DNA from: Euphorbia lathyris
Lineage: Eukaryota; Streptophyta; Magnoliopsida; Malpighiales; Euphorbiaceae
DNA: 64,000 nt
Assembly (NCBI RefSeq): GCF_963576675.1
Contig: NC_088916.1
Span: forward strand, 25,457,501-25,521,500
Direction of reading: 5' to 3'
Made by a program: the position numbers and the translations under genes. Below, piece by piece: positions 56,001-64,000 of this stretch; the stretch's first letter is position 1; each line of letters begins with the position of its first letter. The notes under the pieces were generated by a model. That model was not told the DNA's origin. It made no database searches and worked only from the letters and a program-made list of their open reading frames with translations.

Positions 56001-59000
56001 ATTACATTTAAAATGCAATATATTTTGTTATACCGATGTTTGTCATTTGGCAAGTCTGGAGAAGAAATTTTAAAATTAATGGATTTTGACAACTCCATCG
56101 GCAATTTCTTTATTCAAGTACGAATTCCAAAAGGAAGGAAAAAAACAAAACCAAAGTGCAATATGCTGTTGACATGAGGTTACTGAATCAACTACTTCAG
56201 CAGCATTCCTCGTAACCAAGAGTTGAGCGCTCTTTTGAGTTTTGTTACGGTAAGTGGGGATACATGCATTTGTATGAAGCGAAATATCTCTATCAGGCCC
56301 CCAGTAATATAGGAGAATCAAGAATGCCAAACATGTAGCAAATACAAAATAGGCCAATGCAACAAAGAGTATCATACTGCAAGAGGCTTGCCACATTGCC
56401 ACTTCATAAATAGTCATGTTCCTTCCCTTGCAATGTAGTGACGCTGTTTCTGTGTTTTGAACCAACAATTCTGACAACTTACAGCTATACAAAAGCTCAT
56501 GCCTAACAGAAAATACAAATGTACAAAGCCCACACAACAAAAACCCCTCAAATAGTATGTTTACATGGTTCATCTAAGCCTTTTCTGCATTTCCCAGAAT
56601 AAAGGATGAATTCACTTTACCTAATTTTCATAACAATAAACAAAAGCACGATGCAACTTAATAGCAACTTATTATTGCAGATAGCAACTTTGAATACTCA
56701 CAGCAGTATATTGAACCAAATTCATTAATTGGCGAATCACCACCTCTGCTTCTTCCTTCAATTGCTTTTCAGGAGTAAGTTCTGAACCCAACCTAACCAA
56801 TACAAAATTACAAACGATCACAAAGAACAATGAGACTCCTTTTATAATCTTAAAGAATAAATACAGCACAGATATGCATCGAGAACTACTTTTCGAAGTA
56901 ACGGTCCAAATTATGCCACTGAGGGTCTTTGCAACGATTTCCAAAACGCACCACTTCTCCAGAAAAAACTTTCAGTTCTTCTCTGCCATCATTAGAGCAA
57001 AATTGATTAATATTCTTCCAGATGTTCTCCAAGCATAATTAACAAAGCTGCAGCAAATAAAACAAGTGAAAATTGAAAATCTATCTGAACTCCACCTCTT
57101 ATCAGCTGCTGCAATTGTCAATAGCTCATCCATATCTCTTGATATTAAGTTTTGCACCCCTTCTGAGGGAAGAACCACCTCTTTTAAATGCTTAATGTTT
57201 TCTTTTGAAAGGGATTGCATCAAATTAGCACCCTTAACTATCGTATTGGCAACTTCAAAAGCCAAAATTGAAATTTTATTTCCTTTTGTTGTCACTCCTG
57301 AGGTAAAACCACTGCTGAGATTTAGATTTGTCATGCTACTACCAAGAGTGTCCAAAACTTCGACAGCCTTCCCAAGCCCAGCAGTCCCTGCTCTGCCCAA
57401 AAGTGAGCTAACTTCTGAAACCTGCAATACCAACCAAAAAAAATATTCAAATAAATAATATGATAATGGATATCTATCTAGGAAGCACCGACACACATAC
57501 TCGTAAGGTACGAGTACAACATGAGGAAGTTTTAAAAAATATGAGATACGGGTACTGCAGGGACACGCCAATCTGTATATTTATATATATTGTCAAAAAA
57601 CCAATTGAAATAAAAGCTTAAGTTAATAGTTAAGGCCCAAGAATAGCTTTTATTATTAATTCTAACACACCCCCTCACGCCAATGCCCCTGGGCTTGAAG
57701 CATGTACAACACAGGCCCATCCTACCATAGGTTGAAATTTGGGGTTGCCAGGATTCGAACCCTCGACCATTTGTAATGAAAATTTAAAAGATCTATATAA
57801 CATAAATAACATTCATAACTCATTATAACCCACAAATAACATTCATAAGTCATTATAAACCGTAAATAACATACATGAGTGATTAATTCATCAAAAAGAA
57901 ACATTTAATACTTCAAACTATTTAAACTACCAAGTCTAAAGACTATTCTAAGGGTTTGAATTGGAACCCACTGATTAATCATTGTCGAATTCGTGGCTGG
58001 TAAGGGTTTTAGACTTTAATGTGCGATTTGGGTTTAGATTTGTCGTTAGCTAAATCGAAGGGGCTGGTAGTGGCTGATTTGAGTTTTCTGTTTTGCCATC
58101 TCAATTCGAAGACTGTGTAATTAGGTTAGGGTTTTAACTTTTAGAATATTGATTTTCTTTTTTTACAAAGAAAAGGGGTGGGCTGCTAGGTTTTTTTAGT
58201 TTTATTAGGGTTTTATTTTTACTTTATATATCAGCCCCTATATTTTGAGGGCGAGCCTTGGCGCAACGGTAAAACGTTGTTGCCGTGTGACCTGAGGTCA
58301 CGGGTTCGAGTCTTAGGGGCGGCCTCTTGCCAATTAAATTGGCAAGGGAAGGCTTGCCCCCAATACACCTTTGTGGTGGGACCCCTCCCCGGACCCTCGC
58401 TCAGCGGGGACGCGTAATGCGACCGGGCCGCCCTTTATATCAGCCCCTATATTTTACCTAATTAACTTAGAATCCGTGTCCCCGAAGTGTCCCCATATTT
58501 TTTTTTAAGAAAAAAGAAGAGGGGACACTTATTTGGAGTGTAGCACTGGTTCAAACCATGTGGTGAAACAATCAAGAAGGTTTAAGGTTCAAATGTTGCA
58601 ATTGCAATAAGATCCCGAGAGTGCCTAAGTAATGCAACTTCATTTCTATTTTATGGAAGGAATAATATATTTCGGTCAAAGAACCAAATAACCAAAAGCT
58701 TAAGCTGTAAGGCTCCAAGAATAATTATCTCTACCAAACTACCACACCCCGCAGCGAATGCCTCTTTGGGTTTGAAGCGCACAAGCATAGGCCTTATCTA
58801 CCTCGTGCTGAAATTTAATAAATAAATGGAAGGTGTCAGGACTCAAACTCTCGACCTCTTTGTTTAGGAGGCTCTGGTACTATGTCAAAGAACCAATTAA
58901 TACAAGAGCTCATGCAAAAAGGTAAGACTCCAAGAATAATTATCTCTATCATATTCCTATAACCAGATCTTGACAAATCAATGGACTTCTACTAAATTCT

Positions 59001-62000
59001 TCATTCATGTTTAACATTCACCTAGGAAACACTTCTGCGAAAGCCAAGTGCTGTAGATACATATGCAACCAAGCATAACAAAAACTTACATCATGTTCTT
59101 ATTTGTTTCAAAGGTCATAGTTAAAGATTAAAAGTTGGGCCATGAATTGTGCCTCGAATAATAAAGGAGGCAGCATTCCCATCATCGCCAAAATAACTGT
59201 AATTAAGTCAAATGTAATTGAGAAATCAATTTGGTTAGGAAATGTAATTGAGAAATCAATTTGGTTAGGAAATGTAATTGAGAAAATAATTTCGTTAGGA
59301 CTCAGCGCGCTAAGAAATACCAAAGTTGTTAAATAGGCCCTCCTCTTGTTTTTTTGTAAGTTTCAGCACACAAAGATATACAACAAACAACATTTTTAAA
59401 AAAAACAGCAAAACCTTGTACATGGGAGATGCAGGCTGAGAATCAAAGTAAAGAAAATAAGACAAGGCCAAGTCTAATAACTCCTTCAAAAACTCCACTT
59501 GAACCACAAATATAGAATATTGGCAGAACAAGAGATTAAGAGAACAGAGGAAAGAAACTTGATCTCTATCATCAATTATTGCTCCATATGCTCCCGCATT
59601 CCATCCCCACCCACACCAAAGTAAAAGAAATCTTAGCTCTATGACAAAGAAAAGCCTAAATTTTGTGTGTTTTCAGTTATAAGTTCTTTTAACTTTGTTA
59701 ATTTTAGCTTAGTCTATAACATTGACTACTATTAGCCAATTTAGTCAAATAAAAGCCAAAAAAAATAAAAATTTGTAACGGCATTCTTTTATAAGATTAT
59801 TTCTGCTTGTTTGTAACTGTTGTGAAGGTAGAAAAATCATAAACATGGCAGATCAATGCATTTTTGTCATATAGGAAATTTATAATAAGTACTGGAATAG
59901 TGGTCTAAACAAGGTAATAGGCATCATAGGATTGGGTGTGTATATTCATTTCCTCGAATACGCAGTTATTCCTAACCATTACAGCTCTGGAGCTTCAACA
60001 CTCTAGTAGAAAAAAAACAAAATAAAGAACAAAAACATGACCATGTTATATAAACAGAGGCAATGGCTAATTCTACTAAGTTCGTGATCATATCAGAGGC
60101 CCATGGACTATTAGATCAAAATTAGAACCAGTTGATGGTCTTTCCCCCTTTATCACGCTTTGAACACTTAAAATTCTATATTTATGAAATTACTGGTGGT
60201 AAATATACGAAAGAAACAACAACACAGCTAAAAGAAGTAACTGACACTAAGAAATGATATATGCAGTAGGCTCACACCTGAAACTACCTGAATCCTGTAC
60301 AAAATATACAAAGTCAGAAACAAACATAACAAACAACAGAATTGGCAAACGGTAAAATTCTATATTTATGAAATTACTGGTGGTTTCTTCTTCTTTCCAT
60401 TTCTTAAATATACGAAAGAAAAAACAACACAGCTAAGAAATAATATATACAGTAGGCTCACACTTGAAACTACCTGAATCCTGTACAAAATATACAAAGT
60501 CAGAAACAAACATAACAAACAACAGAATTGGCAAAATTCTAAAACAACTAAGTTGATGCTAATTTATATCATTAATACAGACACAGCACAAAAAAGAAAT
60601 CAACAACTTAACCCCCAAAGGGCAAGTATTACTAAAAGTTCACTAGTATCCACCAATTGCTAATGTTTCTAAAAAACCCCATAGTTCACCACTGATTCTC
60701 TATGTTCATAGACATCTGGAGAATTTTCTCTATGCCCAAAGCTATGTTGTCATTTACTTACTAACTGAAGGTGCAAATGGTTCGATAAAGTCTAGCATAG
60801 ATGGAATTTTGCTAAACAATACCTTTTAAATATTATGATCCAGTTTAACTTCAATTCATTCTCGAACAGTGCTGAAATTTAAAACCACTATGAGAGCTCA
60901 AAATTAGATGTTAAAGATCTACTCCCTCCATTCCAAATTAAAAGACGGTTTAGGGAGTTCTACACACACCAAGAAAAACAATTAATATTCACTAAAATTA
61001 CTAATTTAACCTTTATTTAAGGAAGGAAAAAGGAAAGTTTATCTTTTCACCCCTCACAATTTGTTTATAGCATAGTTATTAAAGGCGCGCCTCGGCTAAG
61101 GCTCCAGCCTTAGCGCCTTGGCTACCTTAGGGCAATTTAGGGTATTTTAGGGTTTTGAGGGTGTTTTAGGGTTAAGGTATTTTAGGGTTTTTTAAGTTCA
61201 GAAAATAAAAGAAAAACAGAGACATACAAAGATCAAAAGTTTTTACTACACATATCGCAGCAGACATTATGCCTTAGTAGTTAACTAGAACTTAACTCAT
61301 GCATTTTATGGTTTTATTGTTGGTATTTGACTATTTGTGACTAGTATTATGAATTTATGAATTTTTTTTGGTGCGCCTCGAGTCGCTCGGGCACGCGCCT
61401 TAAGTTGCGCCTTGCGCCAAGGCTCCAAGACCCCCTTGCGCCTTAGTGCGCCTTGCGCCTTTAATAACTATGGTTTATAGTGAACCGTAGTTATTTGGTT
61501 TAATCGTTAATGCATTACAATAAGCATTCAACCCTATGTTCTTTCTTCCATTATAAACTAACATTAAAGGAAGTTAATTATCCGCCCATCCACTTCCCTT
61601 CCTTTCTACATTCTTCAATCCTTCCCTGTTGCCATTAGTTCAACCAAACATAACATACATATAGAAACATTCACGTGTGTATGAAAGACCCTTTCTTTAA
61701 CCTCCTTTAGAGACCTTTTGAACCTTAATACTTTTATCGACAGACTTGACCAATAGCATTTCATCTACATTCTTAAAACCAATAAACTAAATGGTGTTTT
61801 ATTGTTTATATATATATATATATATATATATAGTAATAATACATCCTTTAAGTTTCTTCAATTTAAGGGGTTAACTTATAATTTACATGTCTATAAGCTT
61901 CTAGAAAAGATTTGAGATTTTCTCATCGCAAAACCCCAAAGTTCAAGAAATTTCCTAAATGTTTTGCCAACAATATGATGGCAGCGAAAAGTCTAGCAGA

Positions 62001-62755
62001 AAAATACCAGCACCTCTAATTATTCTCGTGAAGTATGAAAATGGAAGATTACCTATTTATTTTCAATTTGAAAGCATGCATGAGAAGAGAACTATAGAAA
62101 ATGTCAATAAAAAAAAGAATCAATCTTTTTTGTAATCTGTTAGCATTGAGAATGAGCAGGTACTTGGTGATTTACAAACATAACAGAGTTTACCTTTTGA
62201 CATATTCATTCTAATGGGCATAATATATAGGCAAATGGGGGATAATGCTTACAGGGGAACAAAACATAACTAGAAGGAATTCACATAGAATAGCAGTTTT
62301 CTATTGTATTTTATATGCACAAAACAAGCACATAACATCGCAATTAAAATGCAACCAAGGAGATACAAGTTGAGAATTAGAGAAATAAAACATAAACAGA
62401 CTCCAAGCATATATTACATAAGATACAGAAATACCTTTGCTACAGCAGCCTGCTTAGACTTGGTTGATCTAGATTTATTTGATAGAGCTCGTGACAAGCG
62501 AGGAATACCATCATCAATATCTTCGGGATTCATCCCATATGGAACGACATTTACATCAGGAAACGAAAAAGGTTCTCTTACTACTGGCTTATTTTCCACA
62601 TTCTCCACAACTGGAGAGGGATCTGTGCGACTATCTATTTTTAGGTCACGAGACTGATAAACCAAACCAGACCCAGGAAAATGACCATTTAGATGTGGAA
62701 AGCCTCCACCGGGAGCATTATCTACAGTCGAACTCCTCGAGCAAAGCCCTCCCAT
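44041..62755 (-). CDS. PSI1: PSK SIMULATOR family protein (DUF3475 and DUF668), 12 exons
   Basis: Coding exons (minus): 62435-62755, 57096-57421, 56890-56982, 56702-56792, 54715-54808, 53648-53745, 46043-46112, 45483-45592, 45193-45309, 44992-45068, 44640-44684, 44041-44557. They join in phase with GT/AG borders to 1959 nt, 652 residues, close to Arabidopsis PSI1 in length and sequence. MGGLCSRSS is an N-myristoylation signal (Gly2). DUF3475 lies at about 157-213 (KISILAFEVANTIVKG). DUF668 lies at about 381-467 (LGSAGLALHYANIITQIDTL). The tail has SPVKSPIRSPNQKTIQL and ends FDIDRIKALDVIDRVDTIRSL without the last residue count being certain beyond the stop. PSI proteins promote cell growth and are linked genetically to phytosulfokine signalling in Arabidopsis. 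Introns 1 (5.0 kb), 4 (1.9 kb) and 6 (7.5 kb) are large through transposon insertion. Confidence 0.93.
45587..45596 (-). promoter_or_regulatory. NAGNAG tandem acceptor at PSI exon 8
   Basis: The sense strand reads ATGCAGCAGATGG. Using the first AG gives an exon starting at 45592 and an Ala-Asp junction; using the second starts at 45589 and omits the Ala. Both keep frame. Confidence 0.6.
46113..48421 (-). other. PSI intron 6, left part
   Basis: AT-rich intron DNA. TTTGGACGGAGGGAGTAT at 47751-47768 is one terminus of a Stowaway-type MITE; its partner end was not found. No nested gene recognised. Confidence 0.5.
48422..48585. repeat. Perfect 82-bp tandem duplication in PSI intron 6
   Basis: The segment from TTCTTTATCACTTCC to GTGCTACCAAAAC occurs twice head-to-tail (48422-48503 and 48504-48585) with no difference seen. 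Confidence 0.9.
48746..49039 (-). mobile_element. SMART/TRIM copy 1: complete 294-bp LTR retrotransposon
   Basis: Minus-oriented. The 5' LTR is at 48964-49039 and the 3' LTR at 48746-48822 (about 77 bp each, sense TGTTGGAGAT...CCTTGACA). A PBS complementary to initiator tRNA-Met (plus strand GCTCTGATACCA, 48952-48963) lies inside the 5' LTR. A purine-rich GAGCGGG precedes the 3' LTR. ATACT flanks both ends (48741-48745 and 49040-49044). The internal region is only about 130 bp and non-coding. It contains CCAGGATTTGAACCC at 48915-48929, which resembles the T-arm of the same tRNA. The size places it among the smallest known LTR elements. Confidence 0.88.
49045..50119 (-). other. PSI intron 6, central part
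   Basis: 49120-49620 is less AT-rich and includes open frames on both strands, but none has a recognisable motif. No supported gene. Confidence 0.4.
50507..50990. repeat. Purine-rich tandem duplication, period about 221 bp
   Basis: The phrase CAGGCATGAATTCCC followed by ATTACGAATAGCC and a GAAAAA-rich tail occurs at about 50507 and again at about 50728, with an extra partial copy at 50699. Long frames here are low-complexity (Phe/Ser/Lys) artefacts. Confidence 0.7.
51388..51838. mobile_element. hAT-type MITE, 451 bp
   Basis: Ends CTAGGAAGCACCCACA and inverse of CTAGGAAGCACCGACA. Flanked by CATTTAAC (51380-51387) and CATTTAAT (51839-51846), an 8-bp duplication with one change. It has an (AT)n core near 51710. 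A related, interrupted copy lies at 57478-58541. Confidence 0.8.
52331..52832. mobile_element. MITE, 502 bp, 9-bp target duplication (Mutator-type)
   Basis: Ends AGGTAATTAGTAC and inverse of GGGTAATTAGTAC. The arms of about 130 bp share GGTCACAAAAGTTTGGACAA-like and CAATAAAATCA phrases. TATTTTTCA flanks both sides (52322-52330 and 52833-52841). Located in PSI intron 6. Confidence 0.88.
52842..53647 (-). other. PSI intron 6, right part
   Basis: No gene or clear repeat recognised. Confidence 0.5.
54074..54306 (-). mobile_element. SMART/TRIM copy 2, 233 bp, in PSI intron 5
   Basis: LTRs at 54074-54132 (shortened) and 54238-54306 share GGAACCATTTGAACTAAAAG and CAAGCTGATAGTTAAA. The tRNA-Met PBS (plus-strand GCTCTGATACCA, 54226-54237) extends to CCTGGCTCTGATACCA, 16 nt that fit initiator tRNA-Met. 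T-arm-like CCAGGAATCGAACCC is at 54191-54205. Flanks CACGT / AACGT are near-identical. A deletion removed the junction of the 3' LTR and the internal region. Confidence 0.75.
54809..56701 (-). other. PSI intron 4
   Basis: 1.9 kb, AT-rich. The frames at 55366-56573 show no motif conserved in known families. No transposon boundary identified. Confidence 0.5.
57591..57772 (-). mobile_element. SMART/TRIM copy 3, truncated, in PSI intron 1
   Basis: One LTR (57591-57667) and the internal region up to the T-arm-like block CCAGGATTCGAACCC (57748-57762). The PBS and the other LTR are missing. Sequence follows copy 1 closely (CCCAAGAATAGCTTTTATTA, GGGCTTGAAGC, ACAACACAGGCCCATC). Confidence 0.75.
57773..58226 (-). 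other. PSI intron 1 segment between SMART copy 3 and the Au SINE
   Basis: Contains a triplicated phrase ATAAATAACATTCATAA / AAATAACATTCATAAG / AAATAACATACATGAG (57800-57880), then plain intron or transposon interior. No gene. Confidence 0.45.
58227..58246. repeat. Target-site duplication of the Au SINE (left)
   Basis: 20-bp perfect repeat starting TATATCAGCCCC; partner at 58436-58455. Confidence 0.92.
58247..58435 (+). mobile_element. Au-family SINE, complete, in PSI intron 1
   Basis: About 189 bp. The tRNA-related head holds A box GCGCAACGGTAAA (58261) and B box GGTTCGAGTC (about 58302), spaced as in an RNA polymerase III promoter. The body has the Au-type phrases GGAAGGCTTGCCCCC, ACCTTTGTGGTGGG, CCCCGGACCCTCGC, GCGGGGACGCGTAATGCG, CCGGGCCGCCC, and a short pyrimidine-rich end. 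The perfect 20-bp duplication on both sides indicates recent LINE-driven insertion. It is opposite in orientation to the PSI gene. Confidence 0.92.
58436..58455. repeat. Target-site duplication of the Au SINE (right)
   Basis: Identical to 58227-58246. Confidence 0.92.
58674..58951 (-). mobile_element. SMART/TRIM copy 4, 278 bp, diverged, in PSI intron 1
   Basis: LTRs 58674-58736 and 58883-58951 share GTCAAAGAACCAA and CTCCAAGAATAATTATCTCT. A decayed PBS (GCTCTGGTACTA, 58871-58882) and T-arm-like TCAGGACTCAAACTC (58836-58850) are present in the same positions as in copies 1 and 2. No clear 5-bp duplication. Confidence 0.72.
59211..59300. repeat. Three tandem copies of a 30-bp unit
   Basis: Unit AATGTAATTGAGAAATCAAT plus TTGGTTAGGA. 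The first two are identical; the third has two or three changes. In PSI intron 1. Confidence 0.9.
59301..60168 (-). other. PSI intron 1, middle part
   Basis: AT-rich intron DNA without recognised elements. Confidence 0.5.
60169..60536. repeat. Tandem duplication of about 184 bp in PSI intron 1
   Basis: TAAAATTCTATATTTATGAA through GGCAAA occurs at 60169 and again at 60353. The second copy has a short T-rich insertion and a deletion; the last 100 bp are nearly identical. Confidence 0.88.
60921..60960. mobile_element. Stowaway-type MITE terminus
   Basis: TACTCCCTCCATTCCAAATT with AAAAGACGGTTTAGGGAG matches the usual CTCCCTCCGTTCC end of Stowaway MITEs including the TA target. The other end was not found. 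Confidence 0.55.
61071..61472. mobile_element. hAT-type MITE, 402 bp, with telomere-like interior
   Basis: Perfect 18-bp TIRs CATAGTTATTAAAGGCGC. GTTTATAG flanks both sides (61063-61070 and 61473-61480), an 8-bp duplication typical of hAT elements. The ends are rich in GCGCC/GGCGC. The interior has several TTTAGGG units (61135-61190). Confidence 0.9.
61481..62434 (-). other. PSI intron 1, part next to exon 1
   Basis: Contains a (TA)n run at 61808-61832. No gene recognised. Confidence 0.5.
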
Positions 62756-63420
62756 TGCAATGATCACGTTGAAGTATATATATTTCAAATTTCCATGCAA
62801 AAAACTGAGAAGCTTGTATATCTTTAAGATTGAGGAGAAAACCTTGTACTGAAAATACTCGAGGAACTCAAGAAAGTGATGATAACTGTAAAGATGGAGC
62901 CTCCCTTCACAACTATACAACTAGACTGATCTATATAACTTCAAAACCAAAAATGTAGTCTCTTGTCACATCAAAATTACCACAATGCCAATTTTGATCA
63001 CCGCTAGAGCTCCAATCCATTAACATAAATTAACCAATACTGCAAATCAAACAAGATATCCAACTCATAAGTTGCCACTAAGAAAAACAGTGTGAAATTA
63101 AAACAAAATTAGGAGAATACACAAAAACCCAGCACAAAATAAACAGAAAAAAAAAAAAGAAATCACACCAACACAATTTAGACAGGAGCTACTAAAAAAA
63201 TTGAAGGAAAGCCCGCAAACTAATTAAGAGGAAGGATCAATCAGCAAGTAAGAAAAAATAGGTATCCAGTAAAATCGTATAGATAGAGCTTACCAGGTAG
63301 AGAGAGAGATCTGAGAGGAGATGCCCTATAAAGAGGGATGAGTAAATGCATAATAAAAAGAGTTAATCGTTAGCGAGGGAGAAGAAGAGTCTAAGCATGG
63401 CTGTGGCACTGAGAAGAAGA
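62756..63420 (-). other. PSI 5' UTR with a probable leader intron
   Basis: On the sense strand a donor CTG|GTAAGC is at about 63294, and acceptors of form TTTACAG lie near 62889. This suggests a first non-coding exon upstream of 63295 and a second from about 62888 to the ATG at 62755. Ends not defined by sequence. Confidence 0.5.
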
Positions 63421-64000
63421 CCAACTCATACTCATAGGCATACTCATTACATTACAAGCAAGCAGCAGGCTGAGGGAGAGAGAGAGAGAGTAGTCAATCA
63501 AAACTCAAAACCCCAAATCCACCATTCTCTTCACACTTTCTTAACCATGGTTTACTATTTTGGACTTTTCCTCATTCCCCACCTTCGCTCTCGGCGCGTT
63601 ATTATCATTTACTCTGCTCTTCTTTCAAATTCTTTTGTATATTTTTCTTCAAATATTCAAAAAAAACAAAACAATTTAATAAATTTTGTATTATGTACCA
63701 AAAAAGTTCGTTTACTAGGTCAATCGATTTCCATGGCCCATCTTCCCGTTGAAGTGTTTTTTTTAACATTAAGATAAGAAATCTATTATTTAATCAAAAA
63801 AAAAAGTAATTTATTACCATAATATCTTCTTATAATTAATATTAAAATTAAAAAAAAAACATATTTAATATTCATTGGGAAGGGTAAAACGTTAAATAAT
63901 TGGAAACAAAAAAAATTCCTCAAAACAATAATTATAATCAAACAAATGGAGTATTTTATAACCTTATGTGCATTACAATTGTCTATATTGAAGTCTGGAT
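63421..64000 (-). promoter_or_regulatory. Upstream region of the PSI gene
   Basis: Includes a GA run at 63474-63490 (CT on the sense strand), a pyrimidine patch of the kind common near plant start sites. No TATA box is assigned with confidence. The rest is AT-rich. Confidence 0.4.

Larger units (their letters stand above)
57478..58541. mobile_element. Interrupted copy of the CTAGGAAGCACC hAT-type element
   Basis: 57478-57590 matches the inverse of the right arm of 51388-51838 (CTAGGAAGCACCGACACA, ACGAGTAC, GAGATACGGGTAC). 58456-58541 matches the inverse of its left arm (CTTAGAATCCGTGTCCCC, GGGGACACTTATTTGG) but stops before the terminus. A SMART (57591) and an Au SINE (58247) lie between, with about 450 bp of unassigned DNA. 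The left terminus is only 57 bp from PSI exon 2. Confidence 0.65.

Noticed and set aside
59211..59300. Three regular repeats that might suggest a CRISPR array
   Set aside because: The units are directly adjacent with no spacers, and the host is a plant nuclear genome.
63397..63777. 126-codon plus-strand frame near the right edge
   Set aside because: Overlaps the PSI leader and promoter region and contains simple repeats; its initiation codon context and sequence give no support.

Overview
This window is nuclear DNA of a flowering plant, most likely a eudicot. The reasons are two intron-containing genes with clear plant homologues, an Au-family SINE, plant L1-type LINEs with a DUF4283 ORF1, a Ty1/copia element primed by initiator tRNA-Met, and many MITEs in AT-rich DNA. 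I cannot name the species from the sequence. Only two host genes are supported, both on the minus strand: a small twin-CX9C (CHCH) protein of 80 residues (36841-37657, with a leader exon near 38576-38800), and a 12-exon gene of the PSK SIMULATOR family (DUF3475/DUF668, 652 residues, 44041-62755). The rest is transposable elements and their remains.

Layout. 1-345: edge of a LINE RNase H fragment. 2818-5548: LINE-A, a 5'-inverted (twin-primed) dead copy. 5630-22884: LINE-B, a full-length 5.3-kb LINE on the minus strand with a perfect 17-bp target duplication. It is split by an 11.9-kb SIRE-like Ty1/copia element (6724-18631, duplication CTTGT) that has LTRs, PBS, gag, pol, a long extra 3' reading frame behind its own TATA box, and PPT. 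22.9-27.1 kb: a TRIM, two nested long-TIR elements and a CAGTGGCGGA-ended element. 27161-33682: LINE-C, a full-length LINE with both ORFs intact and a perfect 17-bp duplication. 33.7-36.8 kb: MITE-rich spacer. 36.8-38.8 kb: the CHCH gene, with a 479-bp MITE sitting 12 nt inside its intron. 39650-42898: LINE-D, 5'-truncated. 44.0-63.4 kb: the PSI gene, whose introns carry most of the remaining mobile DNA.

The PSI gene shows the cleanest biology. Exons, phases and splice sites rebuild a 652-residue protein, while introns 1, 5 and 6 hold an Au SINE, at least four TIR elements and four tiny LTR retrotransposons (about 230-295 bp where complete, LTRs about 60-77 bp). All four lie in the same orientation as the gene. 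Three keep the primer-binding site for initiator tRNA-Met. All four keep a second block that resembles the T-arm of the same tRNA. I consider this two-block tRNA similarity in miniature retrotransposons the most promising unexplained signal.

Limits: everything was read by eye. Family names for MITEs rest on terminal repeats and target duplications, not on database hits. No expression data were available, so UTR ends and transcription starts are approximate.
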